This document shows positions 50,660 through 62,526 of a stretch of 64,000 nucleotides of DNA, in pieces; position 1 is the stretch's first letter; each line of letters opens with the position of its first letter. The stretch is taken from positions 62,001 through 126,000 of the forward strand of contig NW_026570230.1 in NCBI RefSeq assembly GCF_019649055.1, read 5' to 3'. The DNA is from Paramacrobiotus metropolitanus (lineage: Eukaryota > Tardigrada > Eutardigrada > Parachela > Macrobiotidae). The notes beneath the pieces are model-generated. The model searched no databases. It saw only the letters and a program-made list of their open reading frames with translations, and had not been told where the DNA came from. The position numbers and the translations under genes are program-made.

Positions 50660-52018
50660 CTAATCATCCAAATCGATTTCGCACCATGGCGACCCTTTCT
50701 GTGGTTCACTTGTCCAGCTGTCCTGACCTCCGCAGTCCCAGAAGCCGAAGCCGCTTCCTCTGCGGTTAAGCCCGCCGCATCTGTTGTTGTCCTTCAGTGC
50801 AGCTGCATCAATAACTGAAACATGCCTATACGTTACAATTTAACCTCTGCCTCGGTGCGTTCATTTGATAATAAAATGAAGTTATTAATATGTTGTAAAT
50901 ATCTTTCGAAGTTAAACACAAGGCGCTGTAGATTAGTTGAATTTGGCAGACTATACGGTCATTGTAATTAATATTCTTACTTCGATTTAGTTCGGAATCT
51001 TTCGTAACCGTTCTTCTACTTGGCAGCACCCAGCTTTTATCATATCCTTCAAATGGCTTAATTAGGCCAATCCAGGGCCCATTCCACCACGGATAGTTGA
51101 CAGCTAGAGCATTAATAGTACAGATGTAATTTGTGCATGCATCATACTTAGTTCCAAATAAATGTGTCCCATTATTCCTGTATCCGGCTCGATTTTGATA
51201 AAAACAGTCAATAATAAATCAATATGGTTTCTGTTTTTGATATTCCCAGGAAGTCCGAAAGACATCGGCCGGCGAGCGCTTTTTAATTTTAATCTTTATA
51301 ATAATTTAGTACCATATAGGCGTAGTCAGCGTAGATAACATAGTGCATACAGTTATTACAGTACGTGGCTCCAGGCGCACGAATTGACGCCAAAAACGCG
51401 ATAATTCTATGTAAACATCCCGTTTCGAGCACGGGATATTTATGTAGAGCAACTAATGGTAAGTTAATTTATAGGTAAGGATTACTTCGCTTACGGAACG
51501 GTACTATAGCTTTAACTGCAAAGCCGGTAATTAAAAGCGAAAAAACCAAATGCCGGCAAGCTGCTTTGGGCAAACCGGGAAGTGGAAACCATAAATATTT
51601 TGCTAGAGATCGTTTTTATACGACTGAAACTCATGTCCCGTAATAGTTATTGACCAAAAGCATTTGCGAGTTACCGGTTGCGGTGATGTAGTTGTATTCT
51701 TCCATGCTGTTGAATTCAACCAAATGTGCTCCGAAATTTAAGCAAAACGCCATGGCATCGTAGTACGTCAGTCTACAATTATCGAATGTTAACAGCTTGG
51801 AAACCCCGACATCGTCCACGTAAACAAAAAATCACATACCTGGTCCAAGCCGTAGCAGCAAAATAGCAGCTTTTAGAATGTTTGACCCAGCCATAGGGGC
51901 AGTTTTTATCGGCGGTCACGGCGCAAGGAAGAAGCAGTATCATCATAATGCAAACAGCGACAGCTTCCGTATCAGCCGTTAAACGTCTCCAGTGACCACT
52001 TCCGGTCATATTCGGCAT
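50660..52018 (-). CDS. Secreted C-type lectin-domain protein 1, 184 aa, 4 exons
   Basis: Exons in transcript order 52018-51840, 51772-51675, 51103-50981 and 50814-50660 (555 nt, phases 2, 1, 1). A hydrophobic stretch (AVCIMMILLLPCAVTA) serves as signal peptide after a 20-residue N-terminal extension. The CTLD follows directly: CPYGWVKHSKSCYF, the WYDA-like RLTYYDAMAFCLNFGAHLVE, the core WNGPWIGLIKP, NRRGSGFGFWDCGG and the closing SPWCEIDLDD. This is the full double-loop fold with its conserved cysteines. The sugar- and calcium-binding EPN/QPD and WND motifs are not present in canonical form (WDC in place of WND), so mannose- or galactose-type binding cannot be assumed. It is a clear paralogue of the lectin at 60873-62526. 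If the hydrophobic stretch is not cleaved it would be a type II membrane protein. Confidence 0.9.
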
Positions 52019-52905
52019 TTTCCCCTAAGATTATAAGAAAGCAGTAAAGTTTTACTTTTGACGTACAGTATTATTGTAGACTGGATCCCAGACTTAAAAT
52101 CATCACGCAGAAGAAGCGTAAAAATGGAACTGGAGTGGAAAGTCTGCCATTTTTACGCACATAAACATAAATAGACGACGCGTTTCTGGTGCGAGCGCAG
52201 ATTTACTAATGGTCATTACGTGCCGGTTGTTACGACCGCTGAAACGCTGTTGACGTGTCTTTGGTAGCGCAGTTCCATGTTTTGTGGACGATGTTGAGTG
52301 ATGAATTACACAGCACGCGTCAATCACGTTGTTGTGAAGCTTGCCGGGAAAAGCCACTTGATGGCTTATCTTAAACTGCTTTTTAGTATTAATTAATTGC
52401 AAGTTTGTATTGTGTCCTTACTTACATACTTTATGTGGTTATCTGTACATTTGGGCATTTGACCTCTTCAGTTGCTATTAAAATCCTGCATAAGGTAAGT
52501 ATACGGATAAGGATGATAAGAAGCAAAATTTCACCATTTTTTAAATTTAAGGACTCGCAGGCCGCATCTTATAGGGTACTAAGTTGTCTACGAGTACCAG
52601 CACTAGCAGTAACATTCAGGCGTCGGGGACCAGGTGGTTACCGTGACGCGGTACCGGTCAGGACCGTGACGCGGTACCGGTCAGCCGCCCTTCAGTCAGC
52701 ACTCTGGCAGTGTTTGGCGCGCACAGCGAAGTGGCGGTTACGTGTAAAACCACGACTCCTAGGGTAGGACCTGGATTTTATTTTTTGGTTCTAGTTTCTC
52801 AGAACTTACTTATTCTTTGATGCAGTTTTAATTTTGTGCAGGACTTTGTTTAAAAAACAGTTTCATTTTTGTTTTGAACTTTCATGTCTTCCCCTTTGTG
52901 ATAAA
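52019..52905. other. Divergent promoter region, lectin 1 / Gle1
   Basis: About 890 bases between two divergently transcribed genes. A 120-codon + strand frame at 52405-52767 has no domain. A GC-rich 23-bp tandem repeat lies at 52641-52686. An in-frame ATG at 52834 would extend Gle1 by 24 residues; I prefer 52906. Confidence 0.45.
52641..52686. repeat. GC-rich 23-bp tandem repeat upstream of Gle1
   Basis: CCGTGACGCGGTACCGGTCAG starts at 52641 and again at 52664, period 23. Each copy contains GGTACC within a partly palindromic core. It lies about 220-265 bases before the Gle1 start in otherwise AT-rich DNA. Confidence 0.85.
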
Positions 52906-55267
52906 ATGTTTGGAAGGGATTTTTCTAGATCCCTCTCTAGCAGTAGTTTACCGCGAGCGCGAGAGTCTCGGCTGAGTTCTGACGGCTACTACTATGGCAC
53001 GAGTTTCTTGAAAGACAGTGATGCAAACGGCGTTGTTCTGAGCCCGAAAAGGCGGGATAGTCCGCTGGAATATACCACTCATATATCTTTATCAAAGGAC
53101 AAAGGATACAACTCCTTATCCCCGTTAGACGACGGCAGAAATCAAAATGTGCTTCAGCCGATTAGTGCGGACTATATTCGTCATACTTTCCACCAGGAAG
53201 CCCAACAGAGATTCGCTGATCGTAAAAAATCTTGGCGTGCTCGTACGTCTGCGCACTACGACGAGCTGCTTGGCAGCCCACTTTTCTCGTTTACACCAGA
53301 GGAATCCCCATCTATTCCTACTAAGTTTAGCGTCGAAGAGGACGATCAGCCTAAAACTCCGTGCACGGAATCCCCTACCAAAAACATCCAGCCTGTGCTG
53401 GAGAGCAGTTCGCCGCCGTGGTTTGAGTATAGTTCACCTGGCCATCCAAATTCCGAGTCTACACCCGATTCTCCGCAGATACCCTCACCATCATTCAAGG
53501 AAGAGCCTTTGCCCACGGCGACGTTCTCGGAATCCACATTTTCAAAACCGACTACAGCGGTCGAAATTCATGAACCAGTCGTCGTCGAAACTCAGGAGCA
53601 GAGAAATTACTCCGTAGTAGAGACAGTTGCTCCGAGCGATGTCCCTGCGCCGCAACAGGTAGGCTTGACTTCGATAGTTTTTAGACGTGTATATCTTCAA
53701 CTCCAAACTTGTATAACTTTCTTATAACTTGATCTTAATATTTTTGGTAGGTTTTTATTGTGGTTTGGAATTTTATTTTCTTAATTTGCTGTCTTTCGTA
53801 CTTGCTGGTTTGTTCATCTGCTTTTGGGTTACGCTTGTGGTATTGCGGTATTATAAGATTTCTAAATATTAAAATACTCATTTTAATTTGAGCAGCTGCC
53901 TTAACAATATCTGCGTTGAAAGATTTTATTTAACCATTTTAAATATTTTATTTAAAAGGTTTTGTAGTGTCACTGCTTATGCAAATGTTGGTATCGTGGT
54001 CGTAGAAATTATCCTGTTGAAATTAATCAGTATTACTGATTTTTTAGTCTTCCTCTTTGTCTTCGACTGCGCCGCCCTTGGCTACCGAAGATCCTTCACC
54101 GACCAAAGCATCTCCGACCAGCCGACAGCTGGCCGAAGAAAAGTACGCAGCATACGTAGCCAAGGCAGTACAGTGCAAAGGGAGCTTTCACGATTTAGAC
54201 AGGGATACAAATCTCAAAGCGCTCAAGAGCGCCGCATTCTTCGTCAGTAGCAATCCGGTAACGATATGCTCCCCGAACTCCCCAATGGAGATCGTGGAGC
54301 CTTATCGCAAGGCTTTTTTCCTGCTGCGAGGTTCGCGGATGGAGACCAACACCATTCCTGTTGCCTTGTCGGATCATCCGCAAGTCGTCCATTTTGTGCG
54401 TTACAACATGGCCAAGAAGTTTATCGACGTGGCCGCGCTCCAGACAGAAGAAAAAAATGAAGTTAAGCTATTTGCCTTGGCCACTTTGCTCACAGAATTG
54501 TGGGCTTGTGATCCGGAGTTTGGAGAGGTGTTTCTGGCGCTATTATATACGGAATGTCCGTCTTTAGTGCCGTAAGTGCATTGAATTTTTGATTCGCTTA
54601 TTTCTTCTTGGGCGCCCATGTTTTTAAATTGTAATTTTTAATGTAGTCTTTGCATAATTTGTTTAAATTATATACGATGTACCGTTATAATGAGTTTTGC
54701 CGTTACTTACCGTCAGCACCGTCACTAAATCCATATCGGTATATATACTCAGCAGTTTATCTTCTAACAGTCGTAAGTGTTACCATTTTCTTTTATGCGC
54801 TTTTTAGAGTTAGCTACAAAATGGAAGGCAACGTGGAAGTATATCTGCGCCGTTTAGGTGCATTATCCAAGTTCTACGCCGCGATAATGCAAACGGATCG
54901 TCGTTTGCTACTGACACGCGTATTTCCTACAAAGCAGTTTCATTGCGCTAATCCACACGGTGCCGAGGCCGCTTGGGCATTGCTAGCCGGGATAGTTAAC
55001 GGAGAAGTCCAGCTGGGCATCACTGTGCTAGTTTTGCGTAATTTGCTCAACATCGCTGGCTGGCTGTTAGCGGGAACATACGGGAAGCAGTTTACCAAAA
55101 TGGTTCACCTTATATCTCGCCAGTTGCTCCCACGTATTCGCAAGAGAACTCCAGCGGAACTATTGGGCCCTGTCGAGCGACTAGCCGAGTCTCTGGCTGA
55201 TTTCCATCGCCTGCAGACGTTCCCCGTTCCTGCCAGTAGACTGGACAAACGCTTTTGGACTTCGTAA
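52906..55267 (+). CDS. GLE1: mRNA export factor Gle1, 578 aa, 3 exons
   Basis: Exons 52906-53658, 54048-54571 and 54808-55267 (1737 nt, phases 0 and 2). Gle1 sits at the cytoplasmic face of the nuclear pore and, with inositol hexakisphosphate, activates the DEAD-box ATPase DDX19/Dbp5 for mRNP release. The C-terminal HEAT-like Gle1 domain (from about residue 265) shows NMAKKFIDVA, LATLLTELWACDPEFGEVFL, YTECPSLVP, VYLRRLGALSKFYAAIMQ, NPHGAEAAWALLAGI and the ending LDKRFWTS. These align in order with human GLE1 (TECPSLVP with KKCPYSVP; NPHGAEAAW with HPHGLNHGW; RFWTS with SFWRS). The first 250 residues are Ser/Pro-rich and disordered. The long coiled coil of human GLE1 between the N-terminal region and the Gle1 domain is not visible, so the protein is shorter (698 aa in human). 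AATAAA lies at 55407. Confidence 0.88.
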
Positions 55268-55964
55268 TAATGTTGTTTAAATTGTTCTGTGATGCTTATT
55301 ATGCCTTTTTGGAATTTTGTGAAACGAATGAGTGGAAACCGACATTCTTAGTCGCGAATGCGCAGACATATTGTTAGAAACTTTTTTGCGGAATGCATTA
55401 CTTGTAAATAAATATCAGTAAAATTTACTTCGTCGGACGTATGGATGATGATGTATAAGAGATAATGACTATGACGGCATACTACCCGTAGTAGTATTAT
55501 TACAGAAAGAAGCCCTAGAAATCTCGTTCAAACATTGCGCAGAACTTCCGAGTTCCGGTGGTGTAATCTGCAATAATTCCATCTTTCGTGCAGTTTTCAT
55601 GAATTACGGATATTTGCCGCCTCTTATCAGAACTACTTTGCTGAACCCGGCGGTGTTATGAATTTTGTACGCATCATGACGCTTTCCTTCGAACACAATG
55701 ACTAGTCATTCTAGTATTGTCTGTTCTTATCGAGTTTGGCTTTACTGATAATCCTAAAAAGAATTTGTAGTATATCGTTTTCAGTTATTGTTCGGTACAA
55801 TGTAGTCGCAGCAAATTCACAACTTACAATACGGGTGTAATATTTATCATTTACAAATAGTACTGTGCGCATGCCGCCTCGACTGGTAGAAAAATTTTAT
55901 TTTCGGTCAGCTTTTTATTTAATTTTAAACAAACTTTTTCTGACGATCAAGTGGTAATCGTTAG
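55268..55964. other. Spacer between Gle1 and carbonic anhydrase
   Basis: 700 AT-rich bases with the Gle1 poly(A) signal near the left end and presumably the carbonic anhydrase promoter at the right. No gene seen. Confidence 0.5.
55407..55412 (+). terminator. Poly(A) signal of Gle1
   Basis: AATAAA 140 bases past the Gle1 stop codon. Confidence 0.6.
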
Positions 55965-57902
55965 ATGGCTATGCACCGTACACAGCACATTCGTTCTTAT
56001 CTGTATTCTGCTTCAATATTCGTGTGCTTGTTAGGTACGAGTTTTTGTGGTGAATAACGCAGCACCTATACTCCATTTGTTTACAACATCAGCAAAACGT
56101 CAAGTACCGCGAAACTCTTATTTTTACAGGTACAGTTGTGTTGGACAACGTTTCAGCTGTAGGAGGCAACATCGATGCGAACGCAAGGTCTGGCGCAACC
56201 GGCTGGACTTACGATACATGGGAAAATCCAGGTAAAAACAGTATAAAGAAGTATTTACTATGATTTTGCAAGCACCTCTGCGGTTCTAATCTACTTACAT
56301 ACGGTAAATTTTCGTAGTCCCGTGGATAATTACTCTACATACTTCACCATTAGTTTTATTTTCACCTGCTTCATTTCAGAGCCAAATTATAGCGGTTGCG
56401 ATCATAACAAATACAAATATTGTTACTTTTTTCCTTCAGGCCTGTACTACAGTACAAAATAAAGAGGCTTAGTTGTTGAAAGCCTTTCTGATCATTACGC
56501 CAATAATTCGTATCCATTTACATTTTTCTTCAGAGTCAAAACTTTGGCCAAACGAATGGCATATTGCTTATCCCGCGTGTGGCGGTGCCAGGCAGTCGCC
56601 AGTAAATTTGACCTTTGACGGCACTAAGCTCAACCGTGTTCGTTTGCCGCCAATATACGTAACAAACTACGGCGAAGCACCAAGCGGATTTAAATGGAAA
56701 CTGGAAAACAATGGGCATACCTGTATGTGGCAAACATTTGTTATTTAAGTACATTGACGGCTTTATGGGATGCTCAGCAGTGGCGACTGTATAGTTAAAA
56801 AGATATAATAATTTTTGTAGTGCAATTAAGTGCCCCAAAGTTCACAAAGATGCCGACGCTTTCGGGAGGAGGCTTACCACAACTGTCCTACACTTTTCGG
56901 CAGATCCATGTACACTGGGGATCGGAAGATGCCCGAGGATCTGAGCATTTCTTAGAAGGAAAACAGTTTGCGCTGGAGGTACGTCCCACATTTTTTAATC
57001 CTTTACATTGTTCAACATACTGATACAGATGTTTTACATTAAATTAGATGAATGTCAGGTATCGGGACATAATGTTGTCATGCATTTTGATAATGCCAGT
57101 ATAACATTTTGTTTCTGCAGTCCATGTATTCTTAAAACAGCTCAGTACACGAATTCTGTTTTGTATAATGCCATTAAAGGTTTTCCCTTCGTGACCGTGC
57201 AGTACATGTCCGCACATTTGCGTAGATGCATCTCGTGCATTACATGGATGGCGTTCCAGACTCCGTGGTTACCAGCAATCCGGGTGGTATTGCCGTGTTA
57301 GGAATACTGTTCGAAGTGGCACAGGAAAGCGAAGTTGATCCGCTGTGGGATGACTTAATAGAGAAGGTTACGAAAGTTGCAAAGCCGGGTACGCATACTG
57401 TCTTCCCTTGTACATGTACAAGTACAGCGTATAAGAATACAGTAACAAAACAGAAATATCGCTTTATGCAATTTTAGTAAAATTTATTGAAACTTAATCA
57501 GAATCCTTAATAATGATTACAACCTTTCATATCTATCCACCACTCGAAACGTCTATCGAATTAACTTTTTGGTTTTTATATTTTCTTTAACGATCATTAT
57601 ATATTTCAGGAGCTTTGATAGCGCCAGTTCCTCACTTTGTCCTGGAAAGGTTACTTCCGACAAACCGGTCTTTCATGCGATATTATGGTTCGCTGACAAC
57701 GCCGCCGTGCACAGAAGCTGTCGTGTGGACGGTTTTCACCACACCCATCCGCATCGCGGCGAGGCATTTAACAGTTTTAAGATCACTGCGAACCGAATCC
57801 GGTGGACATCGGATTTCGAAGAAACAGCAGTTTATGGTCGACAATTACAGACCGCTTCAGCGCTTAAATAATCGCGACATCATATTTCATCATGAAAAGT
57901 AG
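55965..57902 (+). CDS. Secreted alpha-carbonic anhydrase, 324 aa, 6 exons
   Basis: Exons 55965-56034, 56130-56231, 56534-56722, 56821-56978, 57226-57388 and 57610-57902 (975 nt). It converts CO2 and water to bicarbonate and a proton. An N-terminal hydrophobic stretch (YLYSASIFVCLLGTVV) is a signal peptide; a second in-frame ATG lies at 55971. Zinc ligands are all present: H150 and H152 (QIHVHWGSED) and H175 (EMHLVHYMDG). The proton-shuttle histidine (NNGH, residue 119), the gatekeeper threonine (SLTTPPC, T257) and the glutamate E173 are also kept. C73 (ACGGARQSP) and C261 (TPPC) should form the disulfide of extracellular forms. The C-terminal NYRPLQRLNNR motif is intact and no GPI or transmembrane tail follows, so it is most likely a soluble secreted, active enzyme. 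The next gene downstream is also + strand. Confidence 0.95.
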
Positions 57903-58869
57903 TGATTACCGGCGGAAGGTGAATCTGACACGAACAACGCGCTAAACAAAGCGGTTTGCATGACCCATTTGTATAAATTAGAAAAACATACTTTTGCTGA
58001 TTGATGATTTGTTTGCGCATTACCGTCGACAGCAGACCGAAAATTAATCCTTTATTATCTTTCGACGTGGGTTTAGCAACCTTCTTTATATAAAAAACGC
58101 AATGCAGAGAGGCTACAGTGTACTGCAGTAATAATTTCACATCAAAAGTAATTTTTAAAAAAAATGCTCTTAAAATTATAAATGAAATTAAAATCTGAAT
58201 AAAACTGCTTTCCGCAAATAACATTGGACAACTGGAAAGTGTACGTGCCCCATGCACATTTAAGTATGGTGTGTAATATTCAAAATTTCGCAAGTAAGCG
58301 TTTTAGTTGGAATGCCATAAAAATCATGTTACTGTAACAAATGTTGTTTTTCTAGCTTTTTAGACCGTACATGATGTCGAGTGAAAATATTATTAGTGTG
58401 AGGGGCCGGCTCATCTTTTGTGGTCATAACAATAACAGCACAAGTGGCCGCGGCGTCACAGATTGGCTTTTATGCAAGTTATAAACTGCTCACCTGGAAC
58501 CACGCTTCGTCCATTAATGGCGGCATCGAGTTACAGATGGCGTGTATCTGTACGCGAGAAAAAAGTACTTATTGAGTTCGCGAACGGCATCAACGCCGAA
58601 TGGACAATTCAGTCGCCAGCAAATTTTGACTGACAACAAAAACACACATTACATTACCGCCTGCACAATAGTTGGAATAATCATATGCTTCCGGCTAGTG
58701 CAACACCATTTGCAGCAAACCGTCAATTGGCTAATGCAGCTGAATCTCTGCGCATCTCCATCTGCCTGCTCGGACTAGCCGTTAAAACAAAAAGCGTTTT
58801 GCTTTCTATGTCCTTTACATAATCTGTAAATTACGCTTTCTTTCAAGTATTAAGATAAAAATCTCCGCA
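57903..58869. other. Spacer between carbonic anhydrase and ZP-N genes
   Basis: 970 bases. AATAAA at 58198-58203 could end the carbonic anhydrase transcript. The small frames here, including 58542-58778, show no domain. Confidence 0.45.
58198..58203 (+). terminator. Possible poly(A) signal of the carbonic anhydrase gene
   Basis: AATAAA about 295 bases beyond the stop codon on the coding strand. Confidence 0.45.
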
Positions 58870-59890
58870 ATGCTTCTCCGGATCGCTTCGATTATATTTA
58901 TTGGAATTATTAAAACATTTGTGTTCTGCAAGGGTGAGCAGCATGTATGTGCATATATATATAATTATGGCTGTTACAGTAAGAGTTTTAGACAAAAGTA
59001 TGCTTTGGAATCGAAATACATGCATAAAAACGTAATTTAAAGTGCATAGATAATAACATACGGATATAATGTGCAACTTAGTATTTTATCACATGCACAA
59101 CTTTTTATGTGCCTTAGCCGTAGACTATACTGAGCTGTTTTTAATTTTATTGTAGAGCCGCTAAATATCAAATGCACACTTGATCCAGTTCAAATTACCG
59201 TGGAGATCTTTGTCTCAAGACCGCTGTATAACGTGCAACTAAAGAATGCTGACCGAAGTAAGCAATATATAAAGTGGCAAAAAAAGTTCCGTTACATGTA
59301 ACTATCCCCTTGCGAAGTTAGGTTTACTTATGCTGATCTTTGAAGTTTAAATATGAATTTCAGCTTGTGATCCTCAAGAATTTACGCCCAATTCCATCAA
59401 ATTCGTTATTCAGAATTATCAATTGGGAATGTGCGGCTTCGTCCGGTCGGACAGTTCCACGGACGGTTTAGACGGTACATTCTGGAATAATCTCATTTGG
59501 AAAGAAAAGCCCACCTCTAACAAAACCAAAACTACCAAGATTAAATGCACTCACAAAATGAGCGCCATCCTCAGCTCAGCCGCCCAGCTGATCCCCATGC
59601 CGGTGCGCGTGCAGGTGATCCATTTGCCCTTTGGGGCGTTCCCCAGCGCCTTTAACGGAGATGCCGCACCGCCCATCTCCGCCACGTCGTCTAATCCGGG
59701 ATCGGAAATGCGATCACCCTTCCCACCGGGAATCAGCCCGCTCGGTTCCGGTGTGATTATGGTGCGTTCGCGACCTTTGCGGACGTCCTCGAGTAGTGGA
59801 CCCGGTGGTCCCATTCCCGCGGGCGTAGTGCCCTTTGACGGATCTTCGTTCTCCAGTTTGTTCCCGTCCGAGGTGCCCATTATTCGTTAG
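58870..59890 (+). CDS. Small secreted ZP-N-domain protein, 230 aa, 3 exons
   Basis: Exons 58870-58933, 59156-59257 and 59364-59890 (693 nt, both introns phase 1). Residues 1-20 form a signal peptide (IIFIGIIKTFVFC). Residues about 22-112 look like a ZP-N module: four cysteines in the contexts NIKCTLDP, RTCDPQEF, GMCGFVRS and IKCTHK, with the strand pattern VEIFVSRPLYNVQL and FVIQNYQLGMCG. In ZP-N domains these pair 1-4 and 2-3 and the module polymerises in egg coats and cuticle. The remaining 115 residues are Pro/Ser/Gly-rich. There is no ZP-C half, no furin site and no membrane anchor, all of which a classical ZP protein has. The family call rests on pattern, not on a database hit. Confidence 0.68.
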
Positions 59891-60872
59891 TTTAAATGCT
59901 CGTAAAACTTTTGCATTTGTTTTTGCAAACTTTGAGAGCGGAATTATTAACGTTAACGCCACAATGTTTTTGCGGCTTGGGATGAGCACAGTACGTGCCG
60001 GTGAGCGCGAAAATGACAGCGCCTGTTGCTTTGGTACATTCAGTGAATTTCATTGAAAAAATTTATATCGTGCTTTTGCGCAAAAGATTGGAAGACGATC
60101 ATAACCGAATTAGTGCAAACACATAGCTTTCGAGATCAGTGCCGGCACTCTCAGGTCTGGTTTGAAGCTTCCATTTTGTATTATTTCAGCAATCAGATTA
60201 AAGCAAAGTAAATCAAAAACTGGCAAAGATATCCGTTGCTTGAGTTCTTCTATTAAACATTTAATAAACTGCGCTGTACTAGAAGTTTTGGGATTTTTTT
60301 TACGCAACTCGAGCAGTAAAGTACAAATTATGGCCATACACTTGGTGCTGTTGGAACCGTACAATTCATTCTAATACGGTATATCTATATTATTTGTTAA
60401 TAACAGTATTGTAATCAAGTCACAAGTGTACAGTATGTATGCACAGAAAACACAATCGTCCAAAGTAACTTACGACGTACTGCATGCATTGTGCAGCTAA
60501 AGGAGTAAATTTGCGTTCAATGCGCTATTTAGTACAAAGGACTGTGGTCAATTAATCAGACAGTTTATTGTTAATGCTCAAGTTAGCGGCGTATTTCCTG
60601 TTTCTGGTTTATTGTAACAAATACCTCCATCTGTGACCTATCTTCCAACATTAACAATTTCAAATAAGTATCTGAAAGCTACGTTCACTGGGATAGTTCT
60701 TGTATGCAGCTGTTCCTTGTTTTTTTATATGCAGATTTTTTTATAAAAGTGGACCCGAAATTGACTCGGATTTTTTCTAAATTTGTCCATTTAACCTGCA
60801 CAGATTAAAACGCCTGCTAATACATATTATCTCAATCTACAAAGCCCCGATATGCTATCGATATACACTACA
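59891..60872. other. Convergent spacer, ZP-N / lectin 2
   Basis: 980 bases between converging genes. AATAAA at 60263-60268 on the + strand is possible for the ZP-N gene. Frames on both strands (for example 60110-60364) show no domain. Confidence 0.45.
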
Positions 60873-62526
60873 TCATTTATTCTGCTGATCGGTGGCCAAC
60901 TCCAGTTCGCACCACGGGCTTCCGCCGCGGCGGCAACGCCAGAATCCAAAATCCTTGCCGCGCCGATTATAACCGCCACAATCATGGGAACTATCTTTCG
61001 CAATTTCCCCGAACACTGCAAGTCCCCATTGCAAAAAGAGCAAATCGTTTGAAAAATACACAAAAGCTTTAATGGTAAATTAAAGTGTCGCTAGTAAATA
61101 CCTGTAATGTTAATTTTTTTAATTGTAGTAATTTTGTAATCTTTTTCGTACTTTTGTTCAAATCCACATCCTGAGTTTCCGTCCGTATGGATGGCAGAAT
61201 CCAGAACTCGTCACCAAAGGGGCGTAACATTCCTATCCAAGGTCCATCCACCCAACTCACCTGTTGCGCTACATAACGTAATTTATCACTAACACATAGA
61301 AGGAACTTCAAGGAAGCCTTGGAGGGATCGAGTAAAATATAAAAAACAGAAATCTGTGGATAAATGTGCTTACTGATTTTTCAATATACCGATGTTTATT
61401 TAATTTTATTATTTCTGAATTACACCTGCACCTCCTAATTTTTGCCATAATCTTTTATTAACATGGCAAATCAATATTTACTGATGTTTTATTAAAAATA
61501 TAGCTATAACAAAGAGACTAGTACTGTTAATACTAACCAGCGGTATCTATAAAAGCGAGTTCCGCTTTATCATTGATTTCCACGAGATGGGCCCCAAACG
61601 ACTGGCAAAATGCCGCTGCTTCGTACCACGTTACCCTAAAAATGCAAACTTTGGCATGGTGATAACACCAGAAGCAAAGCAAAACTAACTAGCAAAGCAA
61701 AACTAGGAATCGCTTTCTAATAAGGCTTGCTCCGATTCATCGGTGATTAACTCTTCGATCTTTAAACTGATAATCCTTTTGTCGCACAGATTAAGAAATT
61801 TTTGCCGTTTAGATGGTGGGGCCATTGCAGAAATCACAACAGTTACTGTCACTAGTTCATACACGTGTAATTAATTTCTGAACTCCTCGCAGATAAAAAA
61901 CACCTCCATTATGGCTGGCGCAGCGATGTCTTGCTTATGCCGGCGCATGATGCAGGCTAGCTCGTGTGGCGCCGCATTTGGCGTTAAATGTAACTGTTTT
62001 GTTTCCACTTCGGTGGTCAGTTTCCTTCCTGGCACGCAAACATACTTGTCTTATCATTTGTTGACAGTTTTTTGGTTGATTCATCAGGTTGTTTTTACTT
62101 GTTCTGGCCTTTACCCGACACGCATCGATTACACAGAAGATTTTGACCACCCATAATGTTCGTTTGTACGTCTATGGAATAAAATTGGTACACTGGAATC
62201 AGATGTGCTTGAAAAGTTATTCCCTGAAAACATTTTCTTCTCGCAGTTATTCAGTGTGCGACATGAGTTTTTAAATGTTGTTTTTAAATGTTTTTAAAGT
62301 GCGAAATTCATAAATTAAAATAATTTTTAAAACTAATTAGGAATGTTTGCAGCACTGACCCGTTGAAGCGCTCGCCGGTCATGTAACAGCTGTTGTTCCG
62401 CTTTGTCCAGTTCAGTGGGCAAAATTTCGGCATGCCAAAGCTGATGTTGTCTCCCAAAGCAGCATCCAAGCAAATAAGAACACTTCCGAGAAATATAGTT
62501 TGCAGAAAACGTAATCGTAGTCCCAT
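60873..62526 (-). CDS. Secreted C-type lectin-domain protein 2, 174 aa, 4 exons
   Basis: Exons in transcript order 62526-62360, 61635-61538, 61268-61152 and 61015-60873 (525 nt, phases 2, 1, 1). The signal peptide is RFLQTIFLGSVLICLDAALG. CTLD motifs: FCPLNWTKRNNSCYM, VTWYEAAAFCQSFGAHLVEI, VDGPWIGMLRP, CGGYNRRGKDFGFWRC and GGSPWCELEL. It matches lectin 1 in exon number, intron phases and even exon 2 length (98 nt in both), so the two are duplicates. The canonical calcium/sugar motifs (EPN/QPD, WND) are again missing (WRC). An in-frame ATG at 62580 could add 18 residues but would put the signal peptide inside. AATAAA overlaps the end of the coding sequence (the last sense codons read AAT AAA). 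Confidence 0.9.

Noticed and set aside
51779-52018. Reading lectin 1 exon 1 without splicing as a 79-aa protein
   Set aside because: The GTATGT donor at 51839 and the matching acceptor at 51773 restore a complete CTLD; the unspliced end is intron sequence.
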